Below, piece by piece: positions 44,204-52,197 of a stretch of 54,975 nucleotides of DNA. The notes beneath the pieces were generated by a model, which made no database searches, was not told where the DNA came from, and worked only from the letters and a program-made list of their open reading frames with translations. Within the stretch, counting starts at the first letter, position 1. Every line of letters begins with the position of its first letter. Where the stretch lies: contig JAFDED010000015.1 of assembly GCA_019310535.1 (NCBI GenBank), positions 1 to 54,975 of the forward strand, given 5' to 3'. The position numbers and the translations under genes are program-made. The stretch is from Deltaproteobacteria bacterium (GTDB lineage: Bacteria > Desulfobacterota > JAFDED01).

Positions 44204-44269
44204 CAAGAAGGGCCGTGGCAAAAGCAAACAAATTATTGATGATAATTTTTAGATACCTGGTTTTTTTTC

Positions 44270-44298
44270 TTGACAACAGAAAAAATATTCGATTTAAT
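44270..44298 (+). promoter_or_regulatory. Promoter of the IclR regulator gene
   Basis: TTGACA at 44270-44275, 17-bp spacer, TTTAAT at 44293-44298 (five of six). The leader to ATG 44342 would be about 38 nt. The 18-bp palindrome at 44186-44203 is about 70 bp upstream of the -35 box and is a candidate autoregulatory site. Confidence 0.7.
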
Positions 44299-44341
44299 CA
44301 ACAATATATGAAATCAAATTTCAAATAGTGAGAATTATTTA

Positions 44342-45091
44342 ATGGTTCGATCTCTGGAAAGAGGTATTGATATTCTTTTCCTTTTCAGCAATGAGCGACC
44401 AGCTCTGTCCGTGCAGGATATAGCACATTCCATCGGTGTACCCAGGGGCACCGCTTACCGCTTTGTTATGACCTTAAAAAAAATGGGCCTGCTGGAGCGA
44501 GACTCGCGTTCTGGATATTACCGTCTTGGGCTGAAGTTACTGGAACTGCAGGGCATCATTCACCGCAAGATGGACCTTGAGGCCCTATCCACGCCATTCC
44601 TGGAGGAACTGGCCAAGACCTCTGGCGAAACCGTCCAACTTACTGTTATCAGCTCTGGCCGCGGCATCTGCATTTACGTGGAGGAAAGTCACTCCACATT
44701 GCGGGTGGCCCCTGAGAGGGGACGTGTTCTGCCGCTACACGCTGGCGCCTCGGTGCAGGCAATTTTAGCCTTTCTGCCCCAGGAGGAAAGGAGTCGAATT
44801 TGCAGCGGGCCGTTGGAGCACTTTACCCCATATACCATTACAGATCCAGAAAAGTTGGCAAAGCGTCTGGAGATTATTAGGGAGCATGGATATGCCGTAA
44901 CCAGTGAAGAGGTTTTCATTGGAGGATTGGGCATTGCCGCCCCCATATTCAACAGGGACCACCGGGTCATCGCCAGTGTTTCAATTTCGGGACCCATCCC
45001 GAGAATGACAGAGAAGAAGAACGTTCTTGCCCAAGAGGTATTACGCGTGGCTGATTCAATCTCCCGTGTGCTGGCTTTATGTGCCAAGTAA
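44342..45091 (+). CDS. IclR family transcriptional regulator
   Basis: 249 residues. N-terminal winged helix-turn-helix (SLERGIDILFLFS, ALSVQDIAHSIGVPRGTAYR, about residues 1-65) and a C-terminal IclR effector domain (about 75-249; IYVEESHS, PLHAGASVQAILAFLP, FIGGLGIAAPIF). Effectors of this family are usually small carboxylates or aromatic acids. It begins a unit with an amidohydrolase and a TRAP transporter, so it probably controls their expression. Only a short region precedes the HTH, so it is slightly shorter at the N-terminus than some homologues. Confidence 0.94.
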   Translation: MVRSLERGIDILFLFSNERPALSVQDIAHSIGVPRGTAYRFVMTLKKMGLLERDSRSGYYRLGLKLLELQGIIHRKMDLEALSTPFLEELAKTSGETVQLTVISSGRGICIYVEESHSTLRVAPERGRVLPLHAGASVQAILAFLPQEERSRICSGPLEHFTPYTITDPEKLAKRLEIIREHGYAVTSEEVFIGGLGIAAPIFNRDHRVIASVSISGPIPRMTEKKNVLAQEVLRVADSISRVLALCAK

Positions 45092-45129
45092 GAGTTAACC
45101 TTTTAGAAGTTGTCAGTAAAGGAGCTGCC

Positions 45130-45873
45130 ATGATCGTCGATTTTCATGCACACATTGGTCAATCCAAAATATTCGGAAACAGGTTTGCAAATACAAAGAG
45201 CGTGGTTGAAGTGATGGACCGACATAAGATAGACAGGGCGGTTCTCATTCCCACTGCTTCTTCAGTAAACACCCGGTATTATGAAGATGTTAAAGAAGCA
45301 CTCGAAGAGTTTCCAGATCGCTTCTATGGATTTTTCCTGGCGAACCCTCGCGAGGAAAACGTCTGCGATTTGCTTGATATGGCCATTAATGATTATGGAT
45401 TTATGGGAGTCAAGCTTCATCCTACCTTTATGGCCTTTGCTGCGGACGACCATGATCTAGTATATCCCATTGTGGAGAAGGCAAGGGAATTAAATATCTG
45501 CGTGATGATTCATTCCGGCCAATCTCCTTACGGAACACCGTGGCAAGTGGGACTTGTGGCACTGGATTTCCCTGATGTCCGGGTTGTGATGGCTCACATG
45601 GGATTGGACGAGATTGTTTTATGCGATGCAGCGATCAACATGGCAAAAAGGGCTCCTAATCTCTATTTGGAAACGACGGGAGTCACGGCGGAAGCCAAAA
45701 TAGCACTGGCTGTCCATGAGATAGGCGCATCCAGAGTGCTCTATGGATCTGATCTGCCCTTTCACAACCCTTCGGTGGAGATGAGCAAGGTTAAATATGC
45801 GGAAATTTCCGATGAAGCCAGGAATTTGATCATGGGGGAAAATGCCGAAAGGCTTTTTGAGTCAATTGGTTAG
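45130..45873 (+). CDS. Amidohydrolase family protein (amidohydrolase-2 type)
   Basis: 247 residues from ATG 45130, behind AAAGGAG (45118-45124). Metal-dependent TIM-barrel hydrolase or decarboxylase. Metal ligands and related motifs read DFHAHIG (residues 4-10), GVKLHPTF, CVMIHSGQ, VVMAHMGLDE and LYGSDLPF near the C-terminus. It belongs to the branch that includes decarboxylases and lactone hydrolases acting on aromatic or dicarboxylic substrates. Between the IclR regulator and the TRAP binding protein, so it likely processes the imported compound. The substrate is not readable. Confidence 0.88.
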   Translation: MIVDFHAHIGQSKIFGNRFANTKSVVEVMDRHKIDRAVLIPTASSVNTRYYEDVKEALEEFPDRFYGFFLANPREENVCDLLDMAINDYGFMGVKLHPTFMAFAADDHDLVYPIVEKARELNICVMIHSGQSPYGTPWQVGLVALDFPDVRVVMAHMGLDEIVLCDAAINMAKRAPNLYLETTGVTAEAKIALAVHEIGASRVLYGSDLPFHNPSVEMSKVKYAEISDEARNLIMGENAERLFESIG

Positions 45874-45916
45874 GAGGAAAAACGAGAATATGGGAAAAAT
45901 AAAAGGAGGATTAGCC

Positions 45917-46921
45917 ATGAGAAACTACAAATTGATTTGTATTTTCGTTGTTGTATTCTTGATGATTCCAGGGCTTTGGATTAACAATGCGCATGCAAAA
46001 GAAAAGCCGATTATTCTCAAGCTCGGAAACGTTATCCCACCTACGTCAGCTAAGAATTTATCCTGCCTGAAATTCTCGGAATTGGTCCAGAAACAGACCA
46101 AAAATGGAGTCCAAGTTCAGGTATTTCCCTCATCCCAGCTCGGAAACGAACGGGATCTGGCCCAAGGGGTACAAATGGGTACCCTGGATCTCTTTTGGGG
46201 AGATGCGGCAGCGTATTCATCTTACGTCAAGGAATTCAACGTCTTTAATGCTCCTCTGGTATTTAAAGATACAGATCATTGGGAAGCCGTTGTTTGGGGA
46301 CCAATATTTGATGGCCTGGCAGACCAACTGCTCAAGAAAGCGGGAGTGCGTATTTTAGGACGCTATTGGATGGGAGAGCGCTATATCCTGACCCGAACCA
46401 AACCGGTTTACACACCGGAAGACCTGAAAGGACTGAAAATCAGGGTTCCAGATATCAGAATGTACACAGCAGGTTTTAAGGCCCTTGGCGCAAACCCGAC
46501 TCCCATCAACTATGCGGAAGTTTACATGGCACTTCAGCAAGGCGTGGTTGATGGTATGGAAAATCCGGTGGGACTCATCAGGGGAATGAAGTTTTATGAA
46601 GTTACAAAAAATTTAACCCTCATGGCCTGGTCTAATGCAGTGAACATCTTGGCCATTAATGAATCGGTTTTTAGCAAGCTTAAGCCTGAGTATCAAAAAA
46701 TTTTTAAGCAGGCGGGAAGAGAGAGCAGCAAGTACCTGGAAATGCTCATGGTAAAAGAAAAAGAAGAAAACCTGAAGTTTTTCGAATCTGTGGGATTAAA
46801 CCTGATTCAACCCAAAGACATGGAAGAATGGCGAGCCAAAGTTAAAGATTTTCCAAAAGAATATGGTGATCTCTGGGGACGCCCTGAACTCTATTATGAG
46901 ATCCAAAATTATAAATATTGA
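45917..46921 (+). CDS. dctP: TRAP transporter substrate-binding protein DctP
   Basis: About 334 residues. Signal peptide (residues 1-25, cleaved after NNAHA), then the periplasmic binding fold: LGNVIPPTSAKNL, FPSSQLGNERDLAQG, and KGLKIRVPDIRMY with the Arg that usually holds the carboxylate. Delivers a carboxylate (or related anion) to the DctQM permease. AAAAGGAGG at 45901-45909 selects ATG 45917 over in-frame 45890. Between it and dctQ an inverted repeat at 46966-47006 may set their expression ratio. Confidence 0.94.
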   Translation: MRNYKLICIFVVVFLMIPGLWINNAHAKEKPIILKLGNVIPPTSAKNLSCLKFSELVQKQTKNGVQVQVFPSSQLGNERDLAQGVQMGTLDLFWGDAAAYSSYVKEFNVFNAPLVFKDTDHWEAVVWGPIFDGLADQLLKKAGVRILGRYWMGERYILTRTKPVYTPEDLKGLKIRVPDIRMYTAGFKALGANPTPINYAEVYMALQQGVVDGMENPVGLIRGMKFYEVTKNLTLMAWSNAVNILAINESVFSKLKPEYQKIFKQAGRESSKYLEMLMVKEKEENLKFFESVGLNLIQPKDMEEWRAKVKDFPKEYGDLWGRPELYYEIQNYKY

Positions 46922-46965
46922 TGTTGGTTAAATCCTTCAATTCAGGGTTGTCTTCAGTCTCAAGG

Positions 46966-47006
46966 TGAGGGTGTTTCATTTCCTTCTGGGCGGTGATACA
47001 CCCTCA
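46966..47006 (+). promoter_or_regulatory. Intercistronic hairpin between dctP and dctQ
   Basis: TGAGGGTGT (46966-46974) pairs perfectly with ACACCCTCA (46998-47006) across a 23-nt loop in the 102-bp gap. Such structures between binding-protein and permease genes usually protect or partly terminate the upstream mRNA, giving more binding protein than permease. Confidence 0.55.
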
Positions 47007-47023
47007 TTATTCCCGGGGTAGGA

Positions 47024-47503
47024 ATGGAAAAAATTGTAAACCGCTTGGCCTGGTTGGCTGACAATGCGATGGTGATCGTATTTATTTTGATGATAATTAT
47101 CGCTTTTTTTCAGGTTTTTTTCCGGTACGTGTTAAACAATCCCCTTTTCGGTTCGGAAGAAATCGCGCGTCTTTTCGCTGTCTGGTTGACTTTTCTGGGG
47201 GCAAGCATCGCGGTCAAGCGCGGGGGGCATATCTCCGTTGACATCCTTTATTTGAGAGTCTCATCCAGGAACCAGAAGATTTTTAGGTTCGCCAGTGATG
47301 TTTTTTTATTAATTTTTAATCTTATCCTGCTTGTTGAAGGGACTAGACTCGCCTATCTCAGTCATGCATTTGAAAGTTCAGCACTTCGGTTCCCAATGAG
47401 CATAGTATTTTCGGCCCTTCCCATCAGCGCCTTTATTATTCTAATCTTTTTAATCCAGTCCATCCGTCAGGATATTCTACAATTAATGGGCCGCAGTGGG
47501 TGA
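47024..47503 (+). CDS. dctQ: TRAP transporter small permease DctQ
   Basis: 159 residues with four predicted helices (about 13-35, 45-62, 85-105 and 125-148). The family pattern FFRYVLNNPLFGSEEIARL and FLGASIAVKRGGHISVD is present. Small integral-membrane partner of DctM. GGGGTAGGA precedes ATG 47024. It ends at, or slightly overlaps, the start of dctM. Confidence 0.94.
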   Translation: MEKIVNRLAWLADNAMVIVFILMIIIAFFQVFFRYVLNNPLFGSEEIARLFAVWLTFLGASIAVKRGGHISVDILYLRVSSRNQKIFRFASDVFLLIFNLILLVEGTRLAYLSHAFESSALRFPMSIVFSALPISAFIILIFLIQSIRQDILQLMGRSG

Positions 47504-47510
47504 AAACGTC

Positions 47511-48794
47511 ATGCTGATATTATGCTTGGCTCTTCTTGTTGTGATGTTGCTTATTGGCTCACCCGTTGCCTATGCAATAGGCCTTCCCCTTACCGTGATC
47601 ATCCTTTTGACAACTGATGTTCCTTTGAAAGTTGTCCCCCAGATGATGACGGCCGCTGTGAATTCTTTTCCCTTGATGGCCATTCCTTTTTTCATGCTTG
47701 CCGGAGCCCTGATGAATACCGCTGGGATTACCCGCAGACTGTTCGAATTCGCCAATTGCCTGGTGGGACACATAACAGGTGGATTGGGCCACGTAAATGT
47801 GGCTGCCAGTATGCTCTTCGCGGGGATGTCCGGATCGGCAGTTGCTGACGCTGCAGGTCTCGGAACGGTCGAAATTGAAGCGATGACGAAGCAGGGGTAT
47901 GACGTGGACTTTAGTGCCGGCATAACCGCGGCCTCAGCCACCATAGGACCGATCATTCCCCCGAGCATTATTTTTGTTATTTACGGAGTGCTCGCCGAAG
48001 TCTCGATTGGTGCGCTATTTCTTGCCGGTTTCATTCCGGGGATTTTAATGGGGCTGGCTCTCATGGTGCGGATATATATCATCGCTCGTAAGAGGGACTA
48101 TCCCGTTCATCCCCGTGCAACTTTCCGGGAAATATTCACAAGTTTTAAAGCGGCCTTTCTTCCTTTATTAACTCCGGTCATCATTATCGGAGGAATCATG
48201 GCCGGAATCTTTACACCCACCGAAGCAGCAGTAGTGGCTGTGTTTTACGCTTTCATTCTCGGTGCCTTTGTCTATCGTGAATTAAGCATCAAGAGCCTGT
48301 GGAGAACGATTCACACGGTTGCAATTCAAACGGCGGCCATTATGATGATTACGGCCACTGCAAATGTTCTCGGATGGGTGTTAACCCGGTCGAGAATTCC
48401 TCAGCTTGTTGCGGAAAACATGCTTATGGTAACAACCGACCCGCATCTGATCCTATTGTTTTTGAACCTCTTCCTCTTGTTAAACGGTTGTTTTATGGAG
48501 GTAATAGCCGCTCTCATAATTTTAACCCCGATAATTGTCCCGATTCTGAAAACAGTAGGAATTGACCCCGTTCATTTCGGAGTGGTAATGACATTGAATC
48601 TGATGATCGGCCTTCTTACGCCCCCGATGGGAATGGGATTATATGCTGTTCAAAAAGTAGCCGGAATATCCTTCGAAAGGATCGTAAGATCTGCATTTCC
48701 CTTCTTGCTGCCTTTGATAATTGTGCTGGTTTTTGTTACTTATTTTCCCAAGCTTTCCCTTTTTCTTCCAAATCTCCTATTAGCAACCAAGTGA
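47511..48794 (+). CDS. dctM: TRAP transporter large permease DctM
   Basis: About 427 residues with about a dozen hydrophobic segments. Family patterns: AIPFFMLAGALMNTAGIT, LFAGMSGSAVADAAGLGT, IGPIIPPSIIFVIYG and LLTPPMGMGLYAV. Sodium-driven channel unit of the TRAP system. ATG 47511 gives the usual MLILCLALL start; GTG 47496 is in frame and would overlap dctQ by 8 nt. Last gene of the catabolic unit. Confidence 0.95.
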   Translation: MLILCLALLVVMLLIGSPVAYAIGLPLTVIILLTTDVPLKVVPQMMTAAVNSFPLMAIPFFMLAGALMNTAGITRRLFEFANCLVGHITGGLGHVNVAASMLFAGMSGSAVADAAGLGTVEIEAMTKQGYDVDFSAGITAASATIGPIIPPSIIFVIYGVLAEVSIGALFLAGFIPGILMGLALMVRIYIIARKRDYPVHPRATFREIFTSFKAAFLPLLTPVIIIGGIMAGIFTPTEAAVVAVFYAFILGAFVYRELSIKSLWRTIHTVAIQTAAIMMITATANVLGWVLTRSRIPQLVAENMLMVTTDPHLILLFLNLFLLLNGCFMEVIAALIILTPIIVPILKTVGIDPVHFGVVMTLNLMIGLLTPPMGMGLYAVQKVAGISFERIVRSAFPFLLPLIIVLVFVTYFPKLSLFLPNLLLATK

Positions 48795-49248
48795 ATACAT
48801 ATATTGCAGGGTAGGAACGACAGTCTGTTTATCCATCAAGCAATGATTTTACGACTCGTGATCTTCCGTGCTGCCCTTTCCCCTGCCAGCTTATTCATCA
48901 CTTTCATCCCTCAGAGAAGCCGGAAATGTACCTGGTTCAAGCCATTAAGAAAGAAACCGGAAATTAAAAATGTGAGCAAACGCCTGCTGATGCCAAATGC
49001 ATGAGCTGGCTGCAGATTGTTATTATTTTATCATTGGCTTATCATTGATCCACATCAAAGGCTTCGATGTCAACGTTCAAGTGGTGTCCTTCATCCTTTT
49101 ATGACTCCAATCTATGTGTTCAGGAAACCGGTAACATCATTATGCTTGACCGAAGGGAGTGCCTCTAGTAACTTATTTTCATAGGGGCTTAGAACGCTAT
49201 ATTTTTCAGAGAATAATAGGGAACCCCGATTAACAGTATGATCTGATC
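48795..49248. other. 454-bp intergenic region after dctM
   Basis: No supported gene. The 66-codon frame at 48804-49004 lacks family resemblance and a ribosome site. No terminator with a good stem and T tract was found, although the operon should end here. No clear promoter for the deacetylase gene was seen either. Confidence 0.5.
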
Positions 49249-50313
49249 ATGGATATTATCCGAAAAAAGACGGGAGTGGTCCGAGACCCCCGATACCTTT
49301 GCCACGATCCGGGCATCGGCCAGATGGAAGTCCCCCGGCGGCTGGAGTCCATTTACCAGATGCTGGATGAGGAAGAAATCCAGAGTATCACGCGTACCAT
49401 CGCCCCTCGTTTTGCCACTCTTGAGGAACTGGAGATGGTACATGACCCTCGATATATCGAATTGATCCTGGACACGGCCGGAGAGCAGCGCCGATATCTC
49501 GATCCTGACACGATGACGTCGCCCCTCTCCTGCGAGGCCGCGTGGCTTGCGGTGGGAGGTGTGCTGGAGGCGGTTAGGCTGGTACTGGAAAGTGAGGTGG
49601 AAAACTCCTTTGCCTTTGTTCGCCCACCGGGGCACCATGCGGAGCGAAATCGGGCCATGGGGTTTTGTCTTTTTAACAACGCATGTCTGGCCGTGGAATT
49701 CGCCAGGAGACGTTTTGGACTGGAGCGTGTGCTGGTGGTGGACTGGGACTTGCACCACGGCAACGGCATTCAGCACTTTTTCTACGAAGAACCCGGCACG
49801 CTGTTTTTTTCCACTCATCGCTTTCCGTTTTTTCCGGGCACAGGAGACTTCGATGAGGTGGGCCGGGGTCGGGGAGAGGGCTTTACGGTGAACGTGCCTC
49901 TGGATGCCCAAAAGAATGATGCGGATTTCGCCAACCTCTTCAGATATCTCCTGGTCCCCATTGCACTGGAATATCAGCCTGAACTGATCGTGGTGTGCGC
50001 CGGATTCGATACGCATCACGAGGACCCCATTGGCGGAATGAAAATGACGGAGATGGGATATGCCCGGCTTGCGAAGATCCTGAAAGATATCGCCGCTGCA
50101 AACTGCGGGGGCGTGATGGTCATGATGCTTGAGGGGGGGTATGACGTGCTTGCCCTCAGGAATTCGTGCCGCCAGGTGTTGCGAACTTTAGCAGGCCTCC
50201 CCATTGAGGGGGAAGAGAAAATAACTCATGGAGAAGATTCCTCTTTAGGAAAGATTGAGCCGGTGATAGAGAGAGTTCGGGGGATCCATAAAAAATACTG
50301 GCGGAATCTCTGA
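49249..50313 (+). CDS. Histone deacetylase-family (AcuC-like) protein deacetylase
   Basis: 354 residues, zinc-dependent deacetylase fold. The double histidine is in RPPGHHAE, the metal ligands Asp and His in VVDWDLHHGNG and the second Asp in CAGFDTHHEDP, and the C-terminal EGGYD is present. Bacterial members include AcuC, which deacetylates acetyl-CoA synthetase, and acetylpolyamine hydrolases. The next gene (107 bp on) is an acetyl-CoA-synthetase-like ligase, so the AcuC role is favoured, by context only. No strong ribosome site precedes ATG 49249. Confidence 0.88.
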   Translation: MDIIRKKTGVVRDPRYLCHDPGIGQMEVPRRLESIYQMLDEEEIQSITRTIAPRFATLEELEMVHDPRYIELILDTAGEQRRYLDPDTMTSPLSCEAAWLAVGGVLEAVRLVLESEVENSFAFVRPPGHHAERNRAMGFCLFNNACLAVEFARRRFGLERVLVVDWDLHHGNGIQHFFYEEPGTLFFSTHRFPFFPGTGDFDEVGRGRGEGFTVNVPLDAQKNDADFANLFRYLLVPIALEYQPELIVVCAGFDTHHEDPIGGMKMTEMGYARLAKILKDIAAANCGGVMVMMLEGGYDVLALRNSCRQVLRTLAGLPIEGEEKITHGEDSSLGKIEPVIERVRGIHKKYWRNL

Positions 50314-50420
50314 TGGCGGTCGGGTTACAGAGCGCGATGCAGAAAGCGGAGTGGATCTAAAGATCATAAGCCGATTTTCAATGGTGAGCTTCGACTTTTG
50401 AGCCGCAGGAAGATACAGCG

Positions 50421-52154
50421 ATGGGCGGGATTATAGAAAATGTATTGAGACCCCATAATCCCCTCGGGAATCTGGGCGACTATGAAAAAGCTTGTCGGCT
50501 CTTCCGCTGGGAGCAGGTGGAAGAGCAATTCAGTTGGTCGCAGACCGGGAGGGTCAATATTGCATATGAGGCCATTGACCGGCACGCTGAAGATCCTTCG
50601 CGGGCCCATAAATCCGCCCTTATCTATTCAGGCGCCGATCGCGAGGAAATGTTCACCTACGATCAGATGCGAAGCCTTTCTAACAAATTCGCCAACGTCC
50701 TTAGAGGGCTGGGGGTGGAACGGGGGGACAGGGTATACCTGCTTCTTCCAAGAATCCCCGAGATGTATATTGCACTGGTAGGTTGCGCAAAAGCGGGAGC
50801 AGTCATTGCCCCGCTGTACGACCATTACAGAGAAGATGCCGTGCGGGAGCGAATGCTGGACAGCCGGGGGCGCGTGGTGCTGACCGTGCCGGAGTTGGTG
50901 GAGAATATTCCCTTCAACTCTTTACCCGATTTAGAGCACGTGATTCTTGTGGGTGACCCGTGGCGCGGGATGGCTTCATGGGAAAAATCATTTTACCGGG
51001 AGATGTCCATGGCTTCTGATTGTTTTCCCACCGCATGGGTGGGCCGGGAGCATCCGCTGCTTTTGATTTATACGGCCGGCGCTCAGGGCCGCCCCATGGG
51101 ACTTATCCATGTGCACGATTGCATGCTGGGATATCTCCAGACAGCGCGATGGGTGCTGGACCTGAGAGACGATGATGTGGTCTGGACAGTGGCTCAACCG
51201 GGATGGCTCATGAATATTGTTTACGGCGCTTTTGCGCCCTGGTTGTGCGGGGTTGAGTTGTTTGTAAAAAGCCAAGTTGACAGCGCACATGATATCTACC
51301 AGGCCATTCAGCGCCGTGGTGTAACGGTCATGTATACTTATCCCGGCGTTTACCGCTGGATGATGGAAGCAGGAGAAGAGGCCGCCTCGGCATATGACCT
51401 CGGTTCCCTCAGACACTGTTGCAGCGCTCTGGAGCCGCTGACCCCGGATCTGATTTACTGGGTGCTCAAGGTGCTCAAAATTCCCATCCATGACACGTGG
51501 TGGATGGCGGAGACAGGATATATTATTGTGGCCAACTTCCCAAGCATGTCCATCAAGCCGGGTTTCATGGGACGTCCTCTCCCGGGGATTGATGTTCAGG
51601 TGGTTGATGCCCAGGGCAATCCGCTTCCTCCTTTTACCATGGGCCAATTAGCCATTCGTACTGGCTGGCCGGGGATGGCCCGGGGTGTTTGGGGAGACCG
51701 TGAACGGTACTGGCGATATTTTTCAATCCCACCCTGGTTCATTACAGGGGATCAAGCTTACCGGGACTTTAATGGCTATCTCTATTACCAGGGGCGGATG
51801 GACGATGTTATAGTTACCCGTGGAGGCCGTGTGAGCCCATACGAGGTGGAGGAAGTATTGACATCTCATCCCGCCGTGGCCGAGGCCGGCGTGATCCGCA
51901 TTCAAGGACCTTCAGGTGGAAAGAAAATCAAGGCGTTTATAGCCCTGCGGAGCCCCCACCGGCCTACAGAGCTTTTGCGCGCAAAAATTTTATCCTTTGT
52001 CCAAGAGCGCCTGTCCGAAGAAGTGATGCCCGAGGAAATCGAATTCTGTTCCTCGCTGCCCAAGAACAATAGCAACAAAATTATTCGCCGCGTGTTAAAA
52101 GCATGGGAGATGGGCTTTCCGGTGGGAAAACTGGAGAACCTCAAACAAGAGTGA
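50421..52154 (+). CDS. AMP-forming acyl-CoA synthetase (acetyl-CoA synthetase-like) with altered P-loop
   Basis: 577 residues, activates a short-chain acid to an acyl-CoA via an acyl-adenylate. The adenylate motif DTWWMAETGY resembles that of acetyl-CoA synthetases, including the Trp pair that limits acyl length, so acetate or propionate is likely. GRMDDVIVTRGGRVSPYEVEEV and the C-terminal catalytic Lys553 (PKNNSNKIIRRVLK) are intact. The phosphate loop reads YTAGAQGRPMG (residues 217-227) where the family has TSGSTGxPKG: the Lys is Met226 and the Ser/Thr positions are changed, so activity may be reduced or altered. AGGAAG precedes ATG 50421. Flanked by a deacetylase that could regulate Lys553 and by a diadenylate cyclase gene 43 bp on. 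Confidence 0.9.
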   Translation: MGGIIENVLRPHNPLGNLGDYEKACRLFRWEQVEEQFSWSQTGRVNIAYEAIDRHAEDPSRAHKSALIYSGADREEMFTYDQMRSLSNKFANVLRGLGVERGDRVYLLLPRIPEMYIALVGCAKAGAVIAPLYDHYREDAVRERMLDSRGRVVLTVPELVENIPFNSLPDLEHVILVGDPWRGMASWEKSFYREMSMASDCFPTAWVGREHPLLLIYTAGAQGRPMGLIHVHDCMLGYLQTARWVLDLRDDDVVWTVAQPGWLMNIVYGAFAPWLCGVELFVKSQVDSAHDIYQAIQRRGVTVMYTYPGVYRWMMEAGEEAASAYDLGSLRHCCSALEPLTPDLIYWVLKVLKIPIHDTWWMAETGYIIVANFPSMSIKPGFMGRPLPGIDVQVVDAQGNPLPPFTMGQLAIRTGWPGMARGVWGDRERYWRYFSIPPWFITGDQAYRDFNGYLYYQGRMDDVIVTRGGRVSPYEVEEVLTSHPAVAEAGVIRIQGPSGGKKIKAFIALRSPHRPTELLRAKILSFVQERLSEEVMPEEIEFCSSLPKNNSNKIIRRVLKAWEMGFPVGKLENLKQE

Positions 52155-52197
52155 AGTTTCCCTTTATCACGGCACAATAAGCCTGAGAATCTTTCAC

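Larger units (their letters stand above)
43730..44341. other. 612-bp intergenic region with clustered inverted repeats
   Basis: No intact gene. It contains ATTCGTT three times in tandem (43897-43925), a hairpin AAACCG-AGGTGG-CGGTTT followed by T residues (43932-43951), a perfect TATAAT at 43965-43970, a nine-codon frame with its own ribosome site (44006), several small hairpins and an 18-bp palindrome (44037-44203), and the promoter for the IclR gene at 44270. See findings for the interpretation. Confidence 0.6.

Noticed and set aside
44006..44242. In-frame TGA after nine codons as a selenocysteine codon
   Set aside because: No family support for the protein, another stop follows soon, and no selenocysteine element was evident.
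48804..49004. 66-codon frame after dctM
   Set aside because: No ribosome site, no family resemblance, composition like non-coding sequence.
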